Positions 7,753 to 17,298 of a stretch of DNA of 46,513 bases are shown here, one piece after another. How positions within the stretch are numbered: the first letter of the stretch is position 1; each line of letters begins with the position of its first letter. The notes under the pieces are model-generated. The model had not been told where the DNA came from and made no database searches. It was given only the letters and a program-made list of their open reading frames with translations. The position numbers were made by a program, and so were the translations under genes. This DNA comes from a virus, in the IMG/VR virus record IMGVR_UViG_3300037452_000083, positions 1 to 46,513 of that record. The stretch is one strand, 5' to 3'.

Positions 7753-10700
7753 ATGGCCGATGCATCCTACGCGGTCACATCGTTCCTTGGCGGCGAGCTT
7801 AGCCAATTTGCCCAAGGCCGTTTTGAGAAGCCAGACTATAAGATTTCTCTCAACGTCTGCCTCAACTCATTCCCCGTGGAAATCGGCCCGTGGGTGCGCC
7901 GTCCCGGCACGGCATTTGCCGGCGCTACATACGGCGGCAAGCCCGGCCGCGTCATCTCATGGGCATTCGAGCAGATCAGCCCGGTCACGCTGGAGTTCAC
8001 GGATGGCAATGTCTGTTTCCGTTCCGGCACTCGCTGGCTGACCAACAACGACAGTCAGTCGGTATCGTCCATCTCGACCGCAAACCCAGCCGGGGTAACC
8101 GTGACCGGCACGTCGCCGGCAAGCGGCAAGCGGGTGAAGTTTGCCAATCTCGGCGCGAGCTGCCCGCTGTTGCAGAACCGGCAGTTCACCTGGACCAATA
8201 CTGGCGGCACGACCGGCACCATTGCCGACGCGCTGACCGGCGCAACAATCGACGGCTCTACATTGGGTGTGGGTAGTCTTGCCGCGGGCGCAACCGTATC
8301 GAGCATCGAGGATGTAATCACGCCGTATATCGGCGGCTCATGGTCGTCGCTGCGCATGGTACAGGCCGAGACTACGGGCATTTTGTTGCAAGGCGCTGTT
8401 GCCCCGCAGGCGCTGGTGGTGGCCACACCTTTGCCGACCACGACCGATCCGGTGTTTTCGCTCACTACTGCGGTATTTAACGATGGGCCATACCTCGATC
8501 CGTTCACCAACGGCGTGCAAGCGGTACCGGCGTCGACCACCGGTCTGATCCAACTCACGCTGCAGTTTCCGGCATATTCGTCGACCACATCCTACGCGGT
8601 CGGGGATTTTGTCACGTCGTCGGCCATTAACTACGAATCCCTGATCGACCAGAACATCAACAACTCCCCGGCCTCGCACAGCGCGGCATGGGTTGCGGTT
8701 AGCGGTGGTGTGGCCATCAACAATGGGCGGGGATTTCTCGGCACCGATATCGGCCGGCTGGTGAGGCTTTATTCCGAGCCACCGTATTGGAATGCCGCGA
8801 CCAGTTATGCCGCAGCGGCGGTTATCACATACAATCCAACTGGCCTACCAGGCCAGGGAACTTATTGGCAGTCGCTGACCGGCGGCAGCGCCCATGTGCC
8901 CGGCGCCGACGATACAAATTGGGAACTGGTTGCGCCCGGCGCCACGTTGCCGTCGATACCCAATTTCACCAATCCGCTCGCCGCGGCCGGTCCAGCGCAA
9001 TGGACCTGGGGCAAAATTGTCTCGCTGCTCAACTTTATTCCGGGCGGAATATCCGGCGTGGCACAGATCGGCAACATGACCCTCAATGGCGGTCTGTCTG
9101 CTGGATTTGACGGCAATACCAGCAAGGGTGTCGGCGCGTCGCCTACGGCCATCGGGTCGGCCGTCGTGAACATCGGCAACAATCTGCAGTTCAACCTGTT
9201 TGTCGGCCAGGACTACGGCGCCACCAGCGCCAGCAATTACGCGATCGATCACATCACAGTCTGGCCGACAACCGACGATGGCTTCATTGCTTTCGATCCA
9301 AACATCCAGAATGTCAGTGGCACATTGAGTTGTACGTTCACCTTGTATGCGTCGAACATCGCACCCGCAAACGCACTCAGCGGTACAGCTCTTGGAACGA
9401 CAGAGATTCAGGTCACCGGCGTATTTCCCAAAGGGGTCAATTCGGTTCTTGGGTCGGCGCCGGTAACGATAACCTCAACCAACAAGACCACCAGTTACCG
9501 CTATGTATGGGTGGCACTGACCACAAATTTCAATATGAATGCCGGTAATCCGACTAACGCCGGCATGATCATAACGCTCGCACAGTTGCAGGTATTCTCT
9601 GCGACCACAAGTTCGGACGTTAGTGCCGGCTGTAATGTGGAAATCATCGGGCCGCCGCTGCTTTACACCGCACCAATCGCGACATGGCAACTTGGCGCCT
9701 ACAGCAATACGACCGGCTGGCCGACCTGCGGCTGCTATGCCTCGGGCCGTCTATGGCTTGGCGGCGCCATCGCCAACCGGTTCGATGCCAGCGTGTCGAA
9801 CGGCATCAACGGCAGCTCGGTCAATTTCGCACCGACCGATCAATACGGCAATGTGCTGGCATCGAGCGGCATTTCCTATACGCTCAACGAGGACAGCGTT
9901 AATCCGATCTATTGGATGTTGCCGGACCTGCAGGGCATCATTCTCGGCACCCAGCAGAAAGAAATATTGCTGTTCGCGCCGGGCCAGGGCGGTTTTGCCC
10001 CTAACAATATCGACTCGCGCCCGGCAGGACGGCACGGCTGCGCCAACATCGAGCCGCGGCCGACCGAGCATACCTACGTGTTCGTGCAGCGGTATTCGCT
10101 GAAACTTCTGGAATACTTCGCGGATGTGTTCTCGGGAAAGTTCACCGCACCTAACCTTGCCGATAAGGCCCAGCACATCACCCGCAACGGCATTGCCGAG
10201 ATAGCCTACACCTACGCGGCAACCCCGATCATCTGGGGCCGCGACAACACCAACGCGCTGTTCGGCTGCACCTACAAGCGCGACACGCTCATGACCTCGC
10301 AGGGGCCCACCTATTATGCTTGGCACCGGCACGCGCTTGGTTCGGGCCGCGTGGTGGAAAGCATCACTGCCGGACCATCCATGGGCGGCAACCTCGATGC
10401 ACTGACCATGGTGACCAACAACGTGGCCGCGGCGTTGCGTCATGTGGAGATACTGACCGACAGCATGGACGAGTTGACCCCGCTGGGCAATGCGTGGTTT
10501 GTCGACGATGCTGCGGTGCCGAGCTCGACCACCACCACGAACACAGGAGGCGTAGGCTATGGTGGACTTACCATCAACGGACTGTGGCATCTCAACGGGA
10601 GCGCGGTATCTGTTTTTGCGGGTGGACTCGACTGCGGAGACTACGCGGTATCAAGTGGTTCAATCTTCGTCCCTTACGGTGATAGTATTTCGGCGGGTAC

Positions 10701-11148
10701 TGGCGGTGGCCTATTTACGGCTGCGTTCGCTGCTACGGCGCTTTCCGCCAACCAAATCGTAATCGGCTTTACCTATAACAGCGACGGTCAATTGGTCCGG
10801 CCGCAGATGCCGGCCGAGGGCGGCTTCCGCAACGGGCCGGGGCTGGGCAAGCGCCGCCGTTTCCATAAGGTCGCCGCACAACTGGTCGGGCTGGGCATGG
10901 GCAATGCGCGCAACCAGTCCGCACTGCAGATCGGCCGCGACTTCACCCACCTGACACCGGTGATTATCTCGCCGCAGGTCGTGCCAAACCAGCCGCAGAT
11001 GTCGCCGGGACAGACATTCAGTGGCATCTGGAAGGACACGGTTTCAGCGGAAAGCAATTTCGATGGTATGGTGGCCTGGCGCGTGTCGCGGCCATTGCCG
11101 GCCTTTCTTGTGGCAATAGAGCCGATGCTGCATGGGACCGATGAATAA
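7753..11148 (+). CDS. Tail tubular protein B (T7 gp12-like nozzle protein)
   Basis: A 1,131-residue tail nozzle protein. The N-terminus (SFLGGELSQFAQGRFEKPDY, then CLNSFPVEIGPWVRRPGT) is the hallmark of the gp12/tail tubular B family (GG-x-S-x-R, L-N-x-x-x-x-x-G-x-x-RRPGT). Two CBM5/12-like repeats lie at about residues 275-320 and 340-390 (YSSTTSYAVGDFVTS, ATSYAAAAVITY). The C-terminal half has the typical segment with EYFADVFSGKFTAPNLADKA. It is longer than T7 gp12 (794 residues) because of these insertions. Its start is 3 bases after the gp11-like gene, and its stop overlaps the next start. Confidence 0.88.
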   Translation: MADASYAVTSFLGGELSQFAQGRFEKPDYKISLNVCLNSFPVEIGPWVRRPGTAFAGATYGGKPGRVISWAFEQISPVTLEFTDGNVCFRSGTRWLTNNDSQSVSSISTANPAGVTVTGTSPASGKRVKFANLGASCPLLQNRQFTWTNTGGTTGTIADALTGATIDGSTLGVGSLAAGATVSSIEDVITPYIGGSWSSLRMVQAETTGILLQGAVAPQALVVATPLPTTTDPVFSLTTAVFNDGPYLDPFTNGVQAVPASTTGLIQLTLQFPAYSSTTSYAVGDFVTSSAINYESLIDQNINNSPASHSAAWVAVSGGVAINNGRGFLGTDIGRLVRLYSEPPYWNAATSYAAAAVITYNPTGLPGQGTYWQSLTGGSAHVPGADDTNWELVAPGATLPSIPNFTNPLAAAGPAQWTWGKIVSLLNFIPGGISGVAQIGNMTLNGGLSAGFDGNTSKGVGASPTAIGSAVVNIGNNLQFNLFVGQDYGATSASNYAIDHITVWPTTDDGFIAFDPNIQNVSGTLSCTFTLYASNIAPANALSGTALGTTEIQVTGVFPKGVNSVLGSAPVTITSTNKTTSYRYVWVALTTNFNMNAGNPTNAGMIITLAQLQVFSATTSSDVSAGCNVEIIGPPLLYTAPIATWQLGAYSNTTGWPTCGCYASGRLWLGGAIANRFDASVSNGINGSSVNFAPTDQYGNVLASSGISYTLNEDSVNPIYWMLPDLQGIILGTQQKEILLFAPGQGGFAPNNIDSRPAGRHGCANIEPRPTEHTYVFVQRYSLKLLEYFADVFSGKFTAPNLADKAQHITRNGIAEIAYTYAATPIIWGRDNTNALFGCTYKRDTLMTSQGPTYYAWHRHALGSGRVVESITAGPSMGGNLDALTMVTNNVAAALRHVEILTDSMDELTPLGNAWFVDDAAVPSSTTTTNTGGVGYGGLTINGLWHLNGSAVSVFAGGLDCGDYAVSSGSIFVPYGDSISAGTGGGLFTAAFAATALSANQIVIGFTYNSDGQLVRPQMPAEGGFRNGPGLGKRRRFHKVAAQLVGLGMGNARNQSALQIGRDFTHLTPVIISPQVVPNQPQMSPGQTFSGIWKDTVSAESNFDGMVAWRVSRPLPAFLVAIEPMLHGTDE

Positions 11149-11639
11149 TGGCCATTAGCCAGGGCACAATCAGCGGCATCAGCGCGGGGATCGGCGATAT
11201 CTTTGCTGCGGGCGCCGATAGGTCCAAGGCTCAGTTAGACCTTATCGAAGGCCAGGAATACAGCGAAGCTGCGGCCTTGGCCGGCCAGAACGAACAGTTC
11301 ACGCAGATGTCGACGGCCATCAAGGAAGCCCAAGAATCGCGCCAGATCGCCATGGGCGAGGGCGCGACCGAGGCCGGTGTTGCCGGTGCGGGCTTTGCCA
11401 AGTCCGGGTCGGCCTTGGACATCATGCGCTCCAACGCCCAGCAGGGCGCGCTGCAGCAGGCCGTGACCGGACAACAGGGGCTGATTACCGAGGCTGGCTA
11501 CGCAGAGCAACAATCCAGTTACAACCTGATGGCAGGCGCCGCCCGGCAGGCGGCCTCCGCGGAAGAAACCGCGGCTAAGGATTCCGACATTCTAGGCGCG
11601 GTCGATATAGTCGGCAGCGTTGCCATGGCGGCGGTATAA
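11148..11639 (+). CDS. Internal virion protein, gp14-like
   Basis: A 163-residue Ala/Gln/Gly-rich helical protein with a hydrophobic start (GISAGIGDIFAAG) and a hydrophobic end (GAVDIVGSVAMAAV). It lies between the nozzle gene and two large internal-protein genes, the place of T7 gene 14. Composition (many Ala, Gln, Glu; motif SGSALDIMRSNAQQGALQQ) matches phage internal core proteins that form the ejected channel. The start overlaps the previous TAA. Confidence 0.7.
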   Translation: MAISQGTISGISAGIGDIFAAGADRSKAQLDLIEGQEYSEAAALAGQNEQFTQMSTAIKEAQESRQIAMGEGATEAGVAGAGFAKSGSALDIMRSNAQQGALQQAVTGQQGLITEAGYAEQQSSYNLMAGAARQAASAEETAAKDSDILGAVDIVGSVAMAAV

Positions 11640-13315
11640 TGCCCACGATTCCGGAATATAACGCTCCATCACTCGATATTCGTCCGAGTGAAATCGGTGT
11701 GGAATCAACCGCCGCTGCCGGCCGGCGGTTGGGCGTGTACGGTTCGCAGATTGCCGCCGCCAAGGAGCAGGTCGGCCGCGAGACCGAAGGTGCGGTCAAG
11801 AGCGTCGGCGATCAGGCACTGCAGGTTGCCGAGCATATGGAAATCGCGGCCGGCGCCCGCCACGGCGCCAGCCTCATGGCATCGGCCACTCAGGGGCTGA
11901 ACAGCTACATGAGCGGGGCCGATATCCCCGACGACCCAAACGATCCCAATGCCAAGAAGGCCGCGCTCGACCAGCGGCTGAACAACCCCAAGGCCGCACA
12001 GCAATGGATCGACAAGAACCTTGAGCCGTCGCTTGAGAGTTTCCAGGCCGGGTTTCTGACCGAGGGCGGCCAGCAATACGCGCAACGGTTCACGTCCGAG
12101 CTCCGCAGCCACATGACAACGGCTGCCATGGCGGACCAGTCGACCGCCGCCGGCATTGCCATGAAGGATAACCTGCAGAAAACTGCAGATGGCTACGCCA
12201 CGGCGGCGTTCAACAGCCACAACTTGCACGACGTGACTGGCTACATCAACGCATTCGATCATGCGATCGGCGCAATTAGCAGCACCAGTCCGACCATCAA
12301 CGCGGACGGGCAGGCGCGGATCAAGGAATGGGCCGAGCAGGAGAAGGCCAAGATCATCACGTCTGCTGTGCAGGGCCGCATTATCAATGGTGGCTCATAC
12401 GAGGATATCACCAAGGCTTACCCACAATATGTGCAGCCGGGACAGAATGCACAGTTCGAGAAGCAACAGGCGTTCTATGCGAAGTCGGCCGAGGTCGCGC
12501 AGAAGCAGACCATGCTGCTCAACAAGCAGATCGCCGAGCAGAAAACCCAAACGGCAATCAACCAAAGTTTTACCGACAATGTGCACGTCGATCCGCAGAC
12601 CGGCCGCGTGACAATCGATCCGAAGTTTGCGGTGGATATGGGACACTTGCCGATCAACAATCCGGGCGACCCACAAGCTGCAACCCATGCTAAGACGTGG
12701 CTCGACTGGACCGAGGCACAGCAGAAGCCGCCGCCTGTTACGGACAATCAGCCGATAGTCGATAACACTTTGGCGGCAATTTCCGATCCAACAAAGTCGC
12801 TGGACGATGCCAAGATCGCCATTGCCAAGGCCGAGATTGCCAAGGGCATCACCAATCAGACCGCAACTCAGTTGCGACAGCTCGCAACCGACATGCGCAA
12901 TCTCAATGATCCGGTGCTGACCAAGACCATGGAGGCGGCCAAGGCGATCATCTCGCCGAGCATGGGCGCGGCCGGACAGATGAACCCGGCCGGGTATCAG
13001 CAGTTCTATTACGACTTCATCCACAATCAGTATCTGCCGGCCAAGGTTGCAGGCAAGTTGCCACCCGATGCGCTGGATATGAAAAATCCCGACTCGATGA
13101 TTTCCAAGGCCATCAGTGCAGCCCAGCCGGACGTGGCCGCGGTGACACATGCCAATGGTGGTGTCGGCGCGCCGTTGCCGGTCTATACCGCGCCGGCCAA
13201 GCCCGCGGCACCGGCTGCATTGCCGGTCGGGACCGAGCGATCATTCCAGGGAACTACCTATCGTTACAAAGGCGGCAACCAGTTGGATAAAGCCAATTGG
13301 GAGCCGGTTAGCTGA
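11639..13315 (+). CDS. Internal virion protein, gp15-like
   Basis: A 558-residue mainly helical protein, rich in Ala, Gln, Lys and Asp, with N-terminal IPEYNAPSLDIRPSEIGVES followed by long predicted helices. Its place between the gp14-like and 1,327-residue proteins parallels T7 gene 15. Starts and stops are fused to its neighbours (TAATG and TGATG). The C-terminus (from about residue 515) is Pro/Ala-rich and then ends in a short beta motif (GTERSFQGTTYRYKGGNQ) found at the end of many phage structural proteins. Confidence 0.7.
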   Translation: MPTIPEYNAPSLDIRPSEIGVESTAAAGRRLGVYGSQIAAAKEQVGRETEGAVKSVGDQALQVAEHMEIAAGARHGASLMASATQGLNSYMSGADIPDDPNDPNAKKAALDQRLNNPKAAQQWIDKNLEPSLESFQAGFLTEGGQQYAQRFTSELRSHMTTAAMADQSTAAGIAMKDNLQKTADGYATAAFNSHNLHDVTGYINAFDHAIGAISSTSPTINADGQARIKEWAEQEKAKIITSAVQGRIINGGSYEDITKAYPQYVQPGQNAQFEKQQAFYAKSAEVAQKQTMLLNKQIAEQKTQTAINQSFTDNVHVDPQTGRVTIDPKFAVDMGHLPINNPGDPQAATHAKTWLDWTEAQQKPPPVTDNQPIVDNTLAAISDPTKSLDDAKIAIAKAEIAKGITNQTATQLRQLATDMRNLNDPVLTKTMEAAKAIISPSMGAAGQMNPAGYQQFYYDFIHNQYLPAKVAGKLPPDALDMKNPDSMISKAISAAQPDVAAVTHANGGVGAPLPVYTAPAKPAAPAALPVGTERSFQGTTYRYKGGNQLDKANWEPVS

Positions 13316-16300
13316 TGGCCGAAGCTGCACCATGGGGTGCCCCGCAGCAATCGGAAACCCCGCCGTGGGGCTCGCCCGAGCCGCAGGAGGGCCTTCTGGC
13401 CAAGGGCGTTGGCATGCTCGGCACCAGCGAGGGCCGTGGCCAGCTATTACAGGGTGTGACCAAATTCCCGGCCGACCTGCTCAAGGGCACGCTGGATTGG
13501 TTTGAGACGCCCGGCAAAGCCGCCAAGGAAGGATTGACGCCAGCGGAAGAAATCAGCTTCGGCCTCAATACCGCATTGGGAACGGTCGGCAGCAAGACTA
13601 TCCCGCGCGGTCCTGTCGAGGCCATCGCTCCAATCGCCAAGCAATTCGACGACGGCATTATTGCCCCGGCCGCACAACGGCTGGACAGCTACGCCCGCGT
13701 CGGCGACCCCGACGGCGTGCGGCTTGAGCCGCCAACGCCAGAGACAGTGCCGGCGCCGATCCGGCCGATCGAGGGCTCGCCATTTGCCGGCATCCCGCGT
13801 TCGGTGGCGGCCAAGACCGGCATTCCCGAGGTCGATCTGGTGCTCAACTCGCCGGTGACCAAGGCTGTGATCGACAATCCCGTTGTCGACCGTTCGCATG
13901 ACGTACCGTACATGGCTGGCGCGTCCGATCCGATCAATAATCCAACCGTGTTCGTCGACAGGCATGTGCCGAAGGAACAAACCATCGGTGGCATTACGTT
14001 TGATCCGGCCGATCCGTGGGTGGTGCATGAGAATGTCGAACAGCACACCATGGACATTCTGATCAAGGCCGGGATGGACGACGAGACAGCGTACAAGGTT
14101 GCGCATTTCAACTTCGCCGAACCGGCCGAACAGGCATGGTATCGCGCGCACGGCATCGATCAGGTGGCGGCCGAGAAGGAGCAGATGACATGGCTGCCGA
14201 AAATCCAGGGCGAGAACACCGGCGGCGATGTGCCGGCAAGTCTTTATCAGAAGCCATACCCGCACGATCATGTGCCGAACATCGACCACGAGCCGGTCAC
14301 GGAAACCAAACCAACACCGGAAGAAACTGCACGCGGCTACGACATCATCCGCAACGCGCCAGAACTGCAACAGCGCAATTTCCTGATTGGTGGGCCGCCA
14401 AAAATAACTCTAACTAAAACTGATACCGTGGCTGGCGAAGATAATAGATATGAGATTCAGGGTGAGGACGGCAAATATATAGCTACAGCCAGAATCAGCA
14501 TTGATGGCGACACGGCAACTGTTAAAAACATATTTGCTGGAAATGTAAATCCGGCGTTGCTTGAAGGTAAGGAATTACAAGAAACTCTTGCAGAGACCCG
14601 GAATATCTTGGGGCCTCGCATTATTCGTGAGGTTCTTAGGCAGTTTCGTGAACAGCATCCAGAAGTCAAGAATGTCGAGGGATTGCGGGTATCAGGCGCA
14701 CGTCAAGGCGGGGGTTATGATGCTGGCAATGAAATCCCTGTAAGATTGAGCCTACAAGAGGCATTACAGCAGGCACGCGAGTTGGGAGTGATTGGCGATG
14801 ACCGTGCCGCGCCATCGCTCAACGAACTGCCGCCAAAGGAAGCCGGCCGTGCTGCGATGGCTGCCGGCCGACCGCCGGACAAGGTGACGGGCGAGGTCGC
14901 CAAACCCGAGCAAACCGAGTGGCGCAAGCGGTGGGAACGCACGCTCGACAATATGGCGACGCGCGACGACGTGCGTCAGGTCATTGGTGGCATCGTCGAC
15001 GCCAACGATGAATTTGCCGCCGCGCGTATTGGCGACATGCGGCCGGTACAGATCGAGCAGATTGCCAGCGTGACCGGGCTGGACTCGACCAAGATCGACG
15101 TTGCCGGGACCAGCAGCAAGATCAAGAGCGATGTGGAGCTGCGCAATTTCACCGAGGCATTCCGCACCATCAACGACAAGATTGCCGCTGCTGCGGATGA
15201 ACTACGCGCCAAGCGTGGCATCGACGACTCTGCCGAAGGCGCGGCGCTTATGCAGTTGGAGCTGCAGCGGCAGCTGATGTTGGATTCGACGGTGGCGGTG
15301 AAAGGCTATGCGGCGCTGCGCGCCGAGTGGGGCCGCGCCGGCAATACCTTGCGCGACTTTCAGAAGTCCATGCGCGATGCTGCGGGCGTTGAAAAGATCA
15401 AGGGCATCGATGACTTGCGCGAGCGTGCCAAGCTGATTGCCGAGGCGCCCGCTGCCGCTCGCCCGCGTATTTTGGTTCTCAGCCCGTTCAAGCCGATGCC
15501 GTGGTATTACTGGACGGTCCAGAACCTGCTCATCTCAGGTCCGATCACTCACGCTGGATACTCGGCAGTCAACGGCGTTGAGATCATGCTGGATCATGTC
15601 ATCGCGCCATTTGGTCAGCAGATGCTCAACAAGGTACGCGGTGCGCCAGCAGACTTCGGTGCGCCACTTGAAGCCTACAATGCGATTGTTCGTTCCGTTC
15701 CGCACGCATTCCAAAAGGCCGTCCTGGCATTCAAGAGCGGCCAGCGCGTGCCGCTATTGAGCGAATGGGAGCTGGCAAAGCGGCAACTGGAAAACCCGGA
15801 AGCGGAAGGCGCGCAGGTTCCGTACACCAGCACGTCAGGTCCCGAGTGGGGCCTATGGAAGAAAGTGTTTAACGACGAGCAATTGGCAAAAGCGGAACGG
15901 GTGATTGGCGTGTTCGGCCGCTCAGCCAATTTCCAGCACACCTTTTTCAAGTTCATGGGCGAGAGCGCAGCCACAGCCACGGAAGCATACAAGGCGGCGG
16001 CACGTGAAGGTTTATCGCCTTCAATGATCGACAAGGAAGGTAACACACAGTTCTGGTCGCGCTATCAATACCACACGGCAAATCTATCGGACGAGGCATT
16101 AACGAGAGTGATCGACAGTTCCTATGAAGGCACCTTCATGGAAAAGCTCGGTGAGCAAACCCGAGTGTTCTCCGAACTCGCACGCAATACGCCGCTGAAA
16201 TGGGTGTTCATGTTCACCCATATTCCGATGAACATTGCCCGTGCCGGTGTGCGGTATTCATGGATGGCAGCCGCGACATTGCCGGTCGAGGCATCGAGGA

Positions 16301-17298
16301 TTGGCTCGGCGTTGCGTGGCGAGCTCGGCGTCGAAGCGCAGAACCTCGCGTTGGTCAAGGCTTCGATCGGCACTGCAGTCGGGACATATTTTATCAACCT
16401 AGCGCTTAGCGGCCAGAGCACCGGCGATTATCCGACCGATGAGAAGGAACGTAACCGCTGGAAGATCATGGGCATTCAGCCCAATTCCGTTCTGGTTAAC
16501 GGTCAATGGCAGAACCTGGAACGGCTTGGTCCGGTCATGGGGGCCGTGCCGCGGCTGGCCGCCAACTACGCCGCGATCATCAAGCAGTACGAGGGCGACC
16601 AGGACGAGTCGCTGATGAAAGCCGCATTCCTGATGGGGCTTGGAACGGCCAAGGTGATCACTGATGACGTTGGGTTCCAGACCGTGCGCAATCTGGTCAA
16701 TGCCATCGAGAACCCGAAGGAAGCAGCCAAGGAAGCTGCCTACCAGGCGGCTTCCTATCTCGACCCGTTCACCATGGGCGCCCAGCTCGCCAGCGAGCAC
16801 GATCCGTTCATGCGCGAAGCCGACACGGTTCTGCGCGGCATCATGATGCGGACGCCCTATGCCCGCGAGGAATTGATGCCGAAGCGCGACCCGCTTTATG
16901 GCGAGCCTGTGCCAAACCCCGGCTACCATGCTGCACCGTTCCGATCTGCACCGGTCAATACGGATGCGGTCAAATCCGAGCTCGACCGTCTCAAATACTA
17001 TCCCGAGGCACCGCAGCGGACCATCGGCCACGTCAAGCTCAACGATGACCAATATGACCGGTATGAAGCTACTGCCGGGCCACTTGTGAAACAGATGCTG
17101 GCAAAAGACATGCAAACGTCGCTGTATCAGAATGCCTCGGATGCACAGAAAGCCGCGCGGGCTAAAGGTATTATCGAATATGCCCGTGCAAAAGCCAGGA
17201 TGGCATTGCAGATGGATGCCGCACACCTGATCCGGCAGGGCATCGACAACCGGACGCGGCAGATAACCGGCACGGTATCGACAGGAGCCACCCCATGA
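13315..17298 (+). CDS. Large internal virion protein, gp16-like, with an AT-rich inserted domain
   Basis: A 1,327-residue protein, the largest of the genome and matching the place and size of T7 gp16 (1,318 residues). The N-terminal 150 residues are Pro-rich; residues about 190-330 hold a conserved-looking domain (FDPADPWVVHENVEQHTMD, then AHFNFAEPAEQAWYRAHGI) like domains of large polyvalent phage proteins. Residues about 360-480 come from visibly AT-richer DNA (14392-14765). The remaining two thirds are helical with several hydrophobic segments (near residues 735-760 and 1010-1030), fitting a channel-forming ejection protein. I see no lytic transglycosylase motif with confidence. Confidence 0.75.
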   Translation: MAEAAPWGAPQQSETPPWGSPEPQEGLLAKGVGMLGTSEGRGQLLQGVTKFPADLLKGTLDWFETPGKAAKEGLTPAEEISFGLNTALGTVGSKTIPRGPVEAIAPIAKQFDDGIIAPAAQRLDSYARVGDPDGVRLEPPTPETVPAPIRPIEGSPFAGIPRSVAAKTGIPEVDLVLNSPVTKAVIDNPVVDRSHDVPYMAGASDPINNPTVFVDRHVPKEQTIGGITFDPADPWVVHENVEQHTMDILIKAGMDDETAYKVAHFNFAEPAEQAWYRAHGIDQVAAEKEQMTWLPKIQGENTGGDVPASLYQKPYPHDHVPNIDHEPVTETKPTPEETARGYDIIRNAPELQQRNFLIGGPPKITLTKTDTVAGEDNRYEIQGEDGKYIATARISIDGDTATVKNIFAGNVNPALLEGKELQETLAETRNILGPRIIREVLRQFREQHPEVKNVEGLRVSGARQGGGYDAGNEIPVRLSLQEALQQARELGVIGDDRAAPSLNELPPKEAGRAAMAAGRPPDKVTGEVAKPEQTEWRKRWERTLDNMATRDDVRQVIGGIVDANDEFAAARIGDMRPVQIEQIASVTGLDSTKIDVAGTSSKIKSDVELRNFTEAFRTINDKIAAAADELRAKRGIDDSAEGAALMQLELQRQLMLDSTVAVKGYAALRAEWGRAGNTLRDFQKSMRDAAGVEKIKGIDDLRERAKLIAEAPAAARPRILVLSPFKPMPWYYWTVQNLLISGPITHAGYSAVNGVEIMLDHVIAPFGQQMLNKVRGAPADFGAPLEAYNAIVRSVPHAFQKAVLAFKSGQRVPLLSEWELAKRQLENPEAEGAQVPYTSTSGPEWGLWKKVFNDEQLAKAERVIGVFGRSANFQHTFFKFMGESAATATEAYKAAAREGLSPSMIDKEGNTQFWSRYQYHTANLSDEALTRVIDSSYEGTFMEKLGEQTRVFSELARNTPLKWVFMFTHIPMNIARAGVRYSWMAAATLPVEASRIGSALRGELGVEAQNLALVKASIGTAVGTYFINLALSGQSTGDYPTDEKERNRWKIMGIQPNSVLVNGQWQNLERLGPVMGAVPRLAANYAAIIKQYEGDQDESLMKAAFLMGLGTAKVITDDVGFQTVRNLVNAIENPKEAAKEAAYQAASYLDPFTMGAQLASEHDPFMREADTVLRGIMMRTPYAREELMPKRDPLYGEPVPNPGYHAAPFRSAPVNTDAVKSELDRLKYYPEAPQRTIGHVKLNDDQYDRYEATAGPLVKQMLAKDMQTSLYQNASDAQKAARAKGIIEYARAKARMALQMDAAHLIRQGIDNRTRQITGTVSTGATP

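Noticed and set aside
9751-10590. 279-residue minus-strand open frame
   Set aside because: Antisense to the gp12-like gene, which has clear family motifs throughout.
12395-13150. 251-residue minus-strand open frame
   Set aside because: Antisense shadow of the gp15-like gene.
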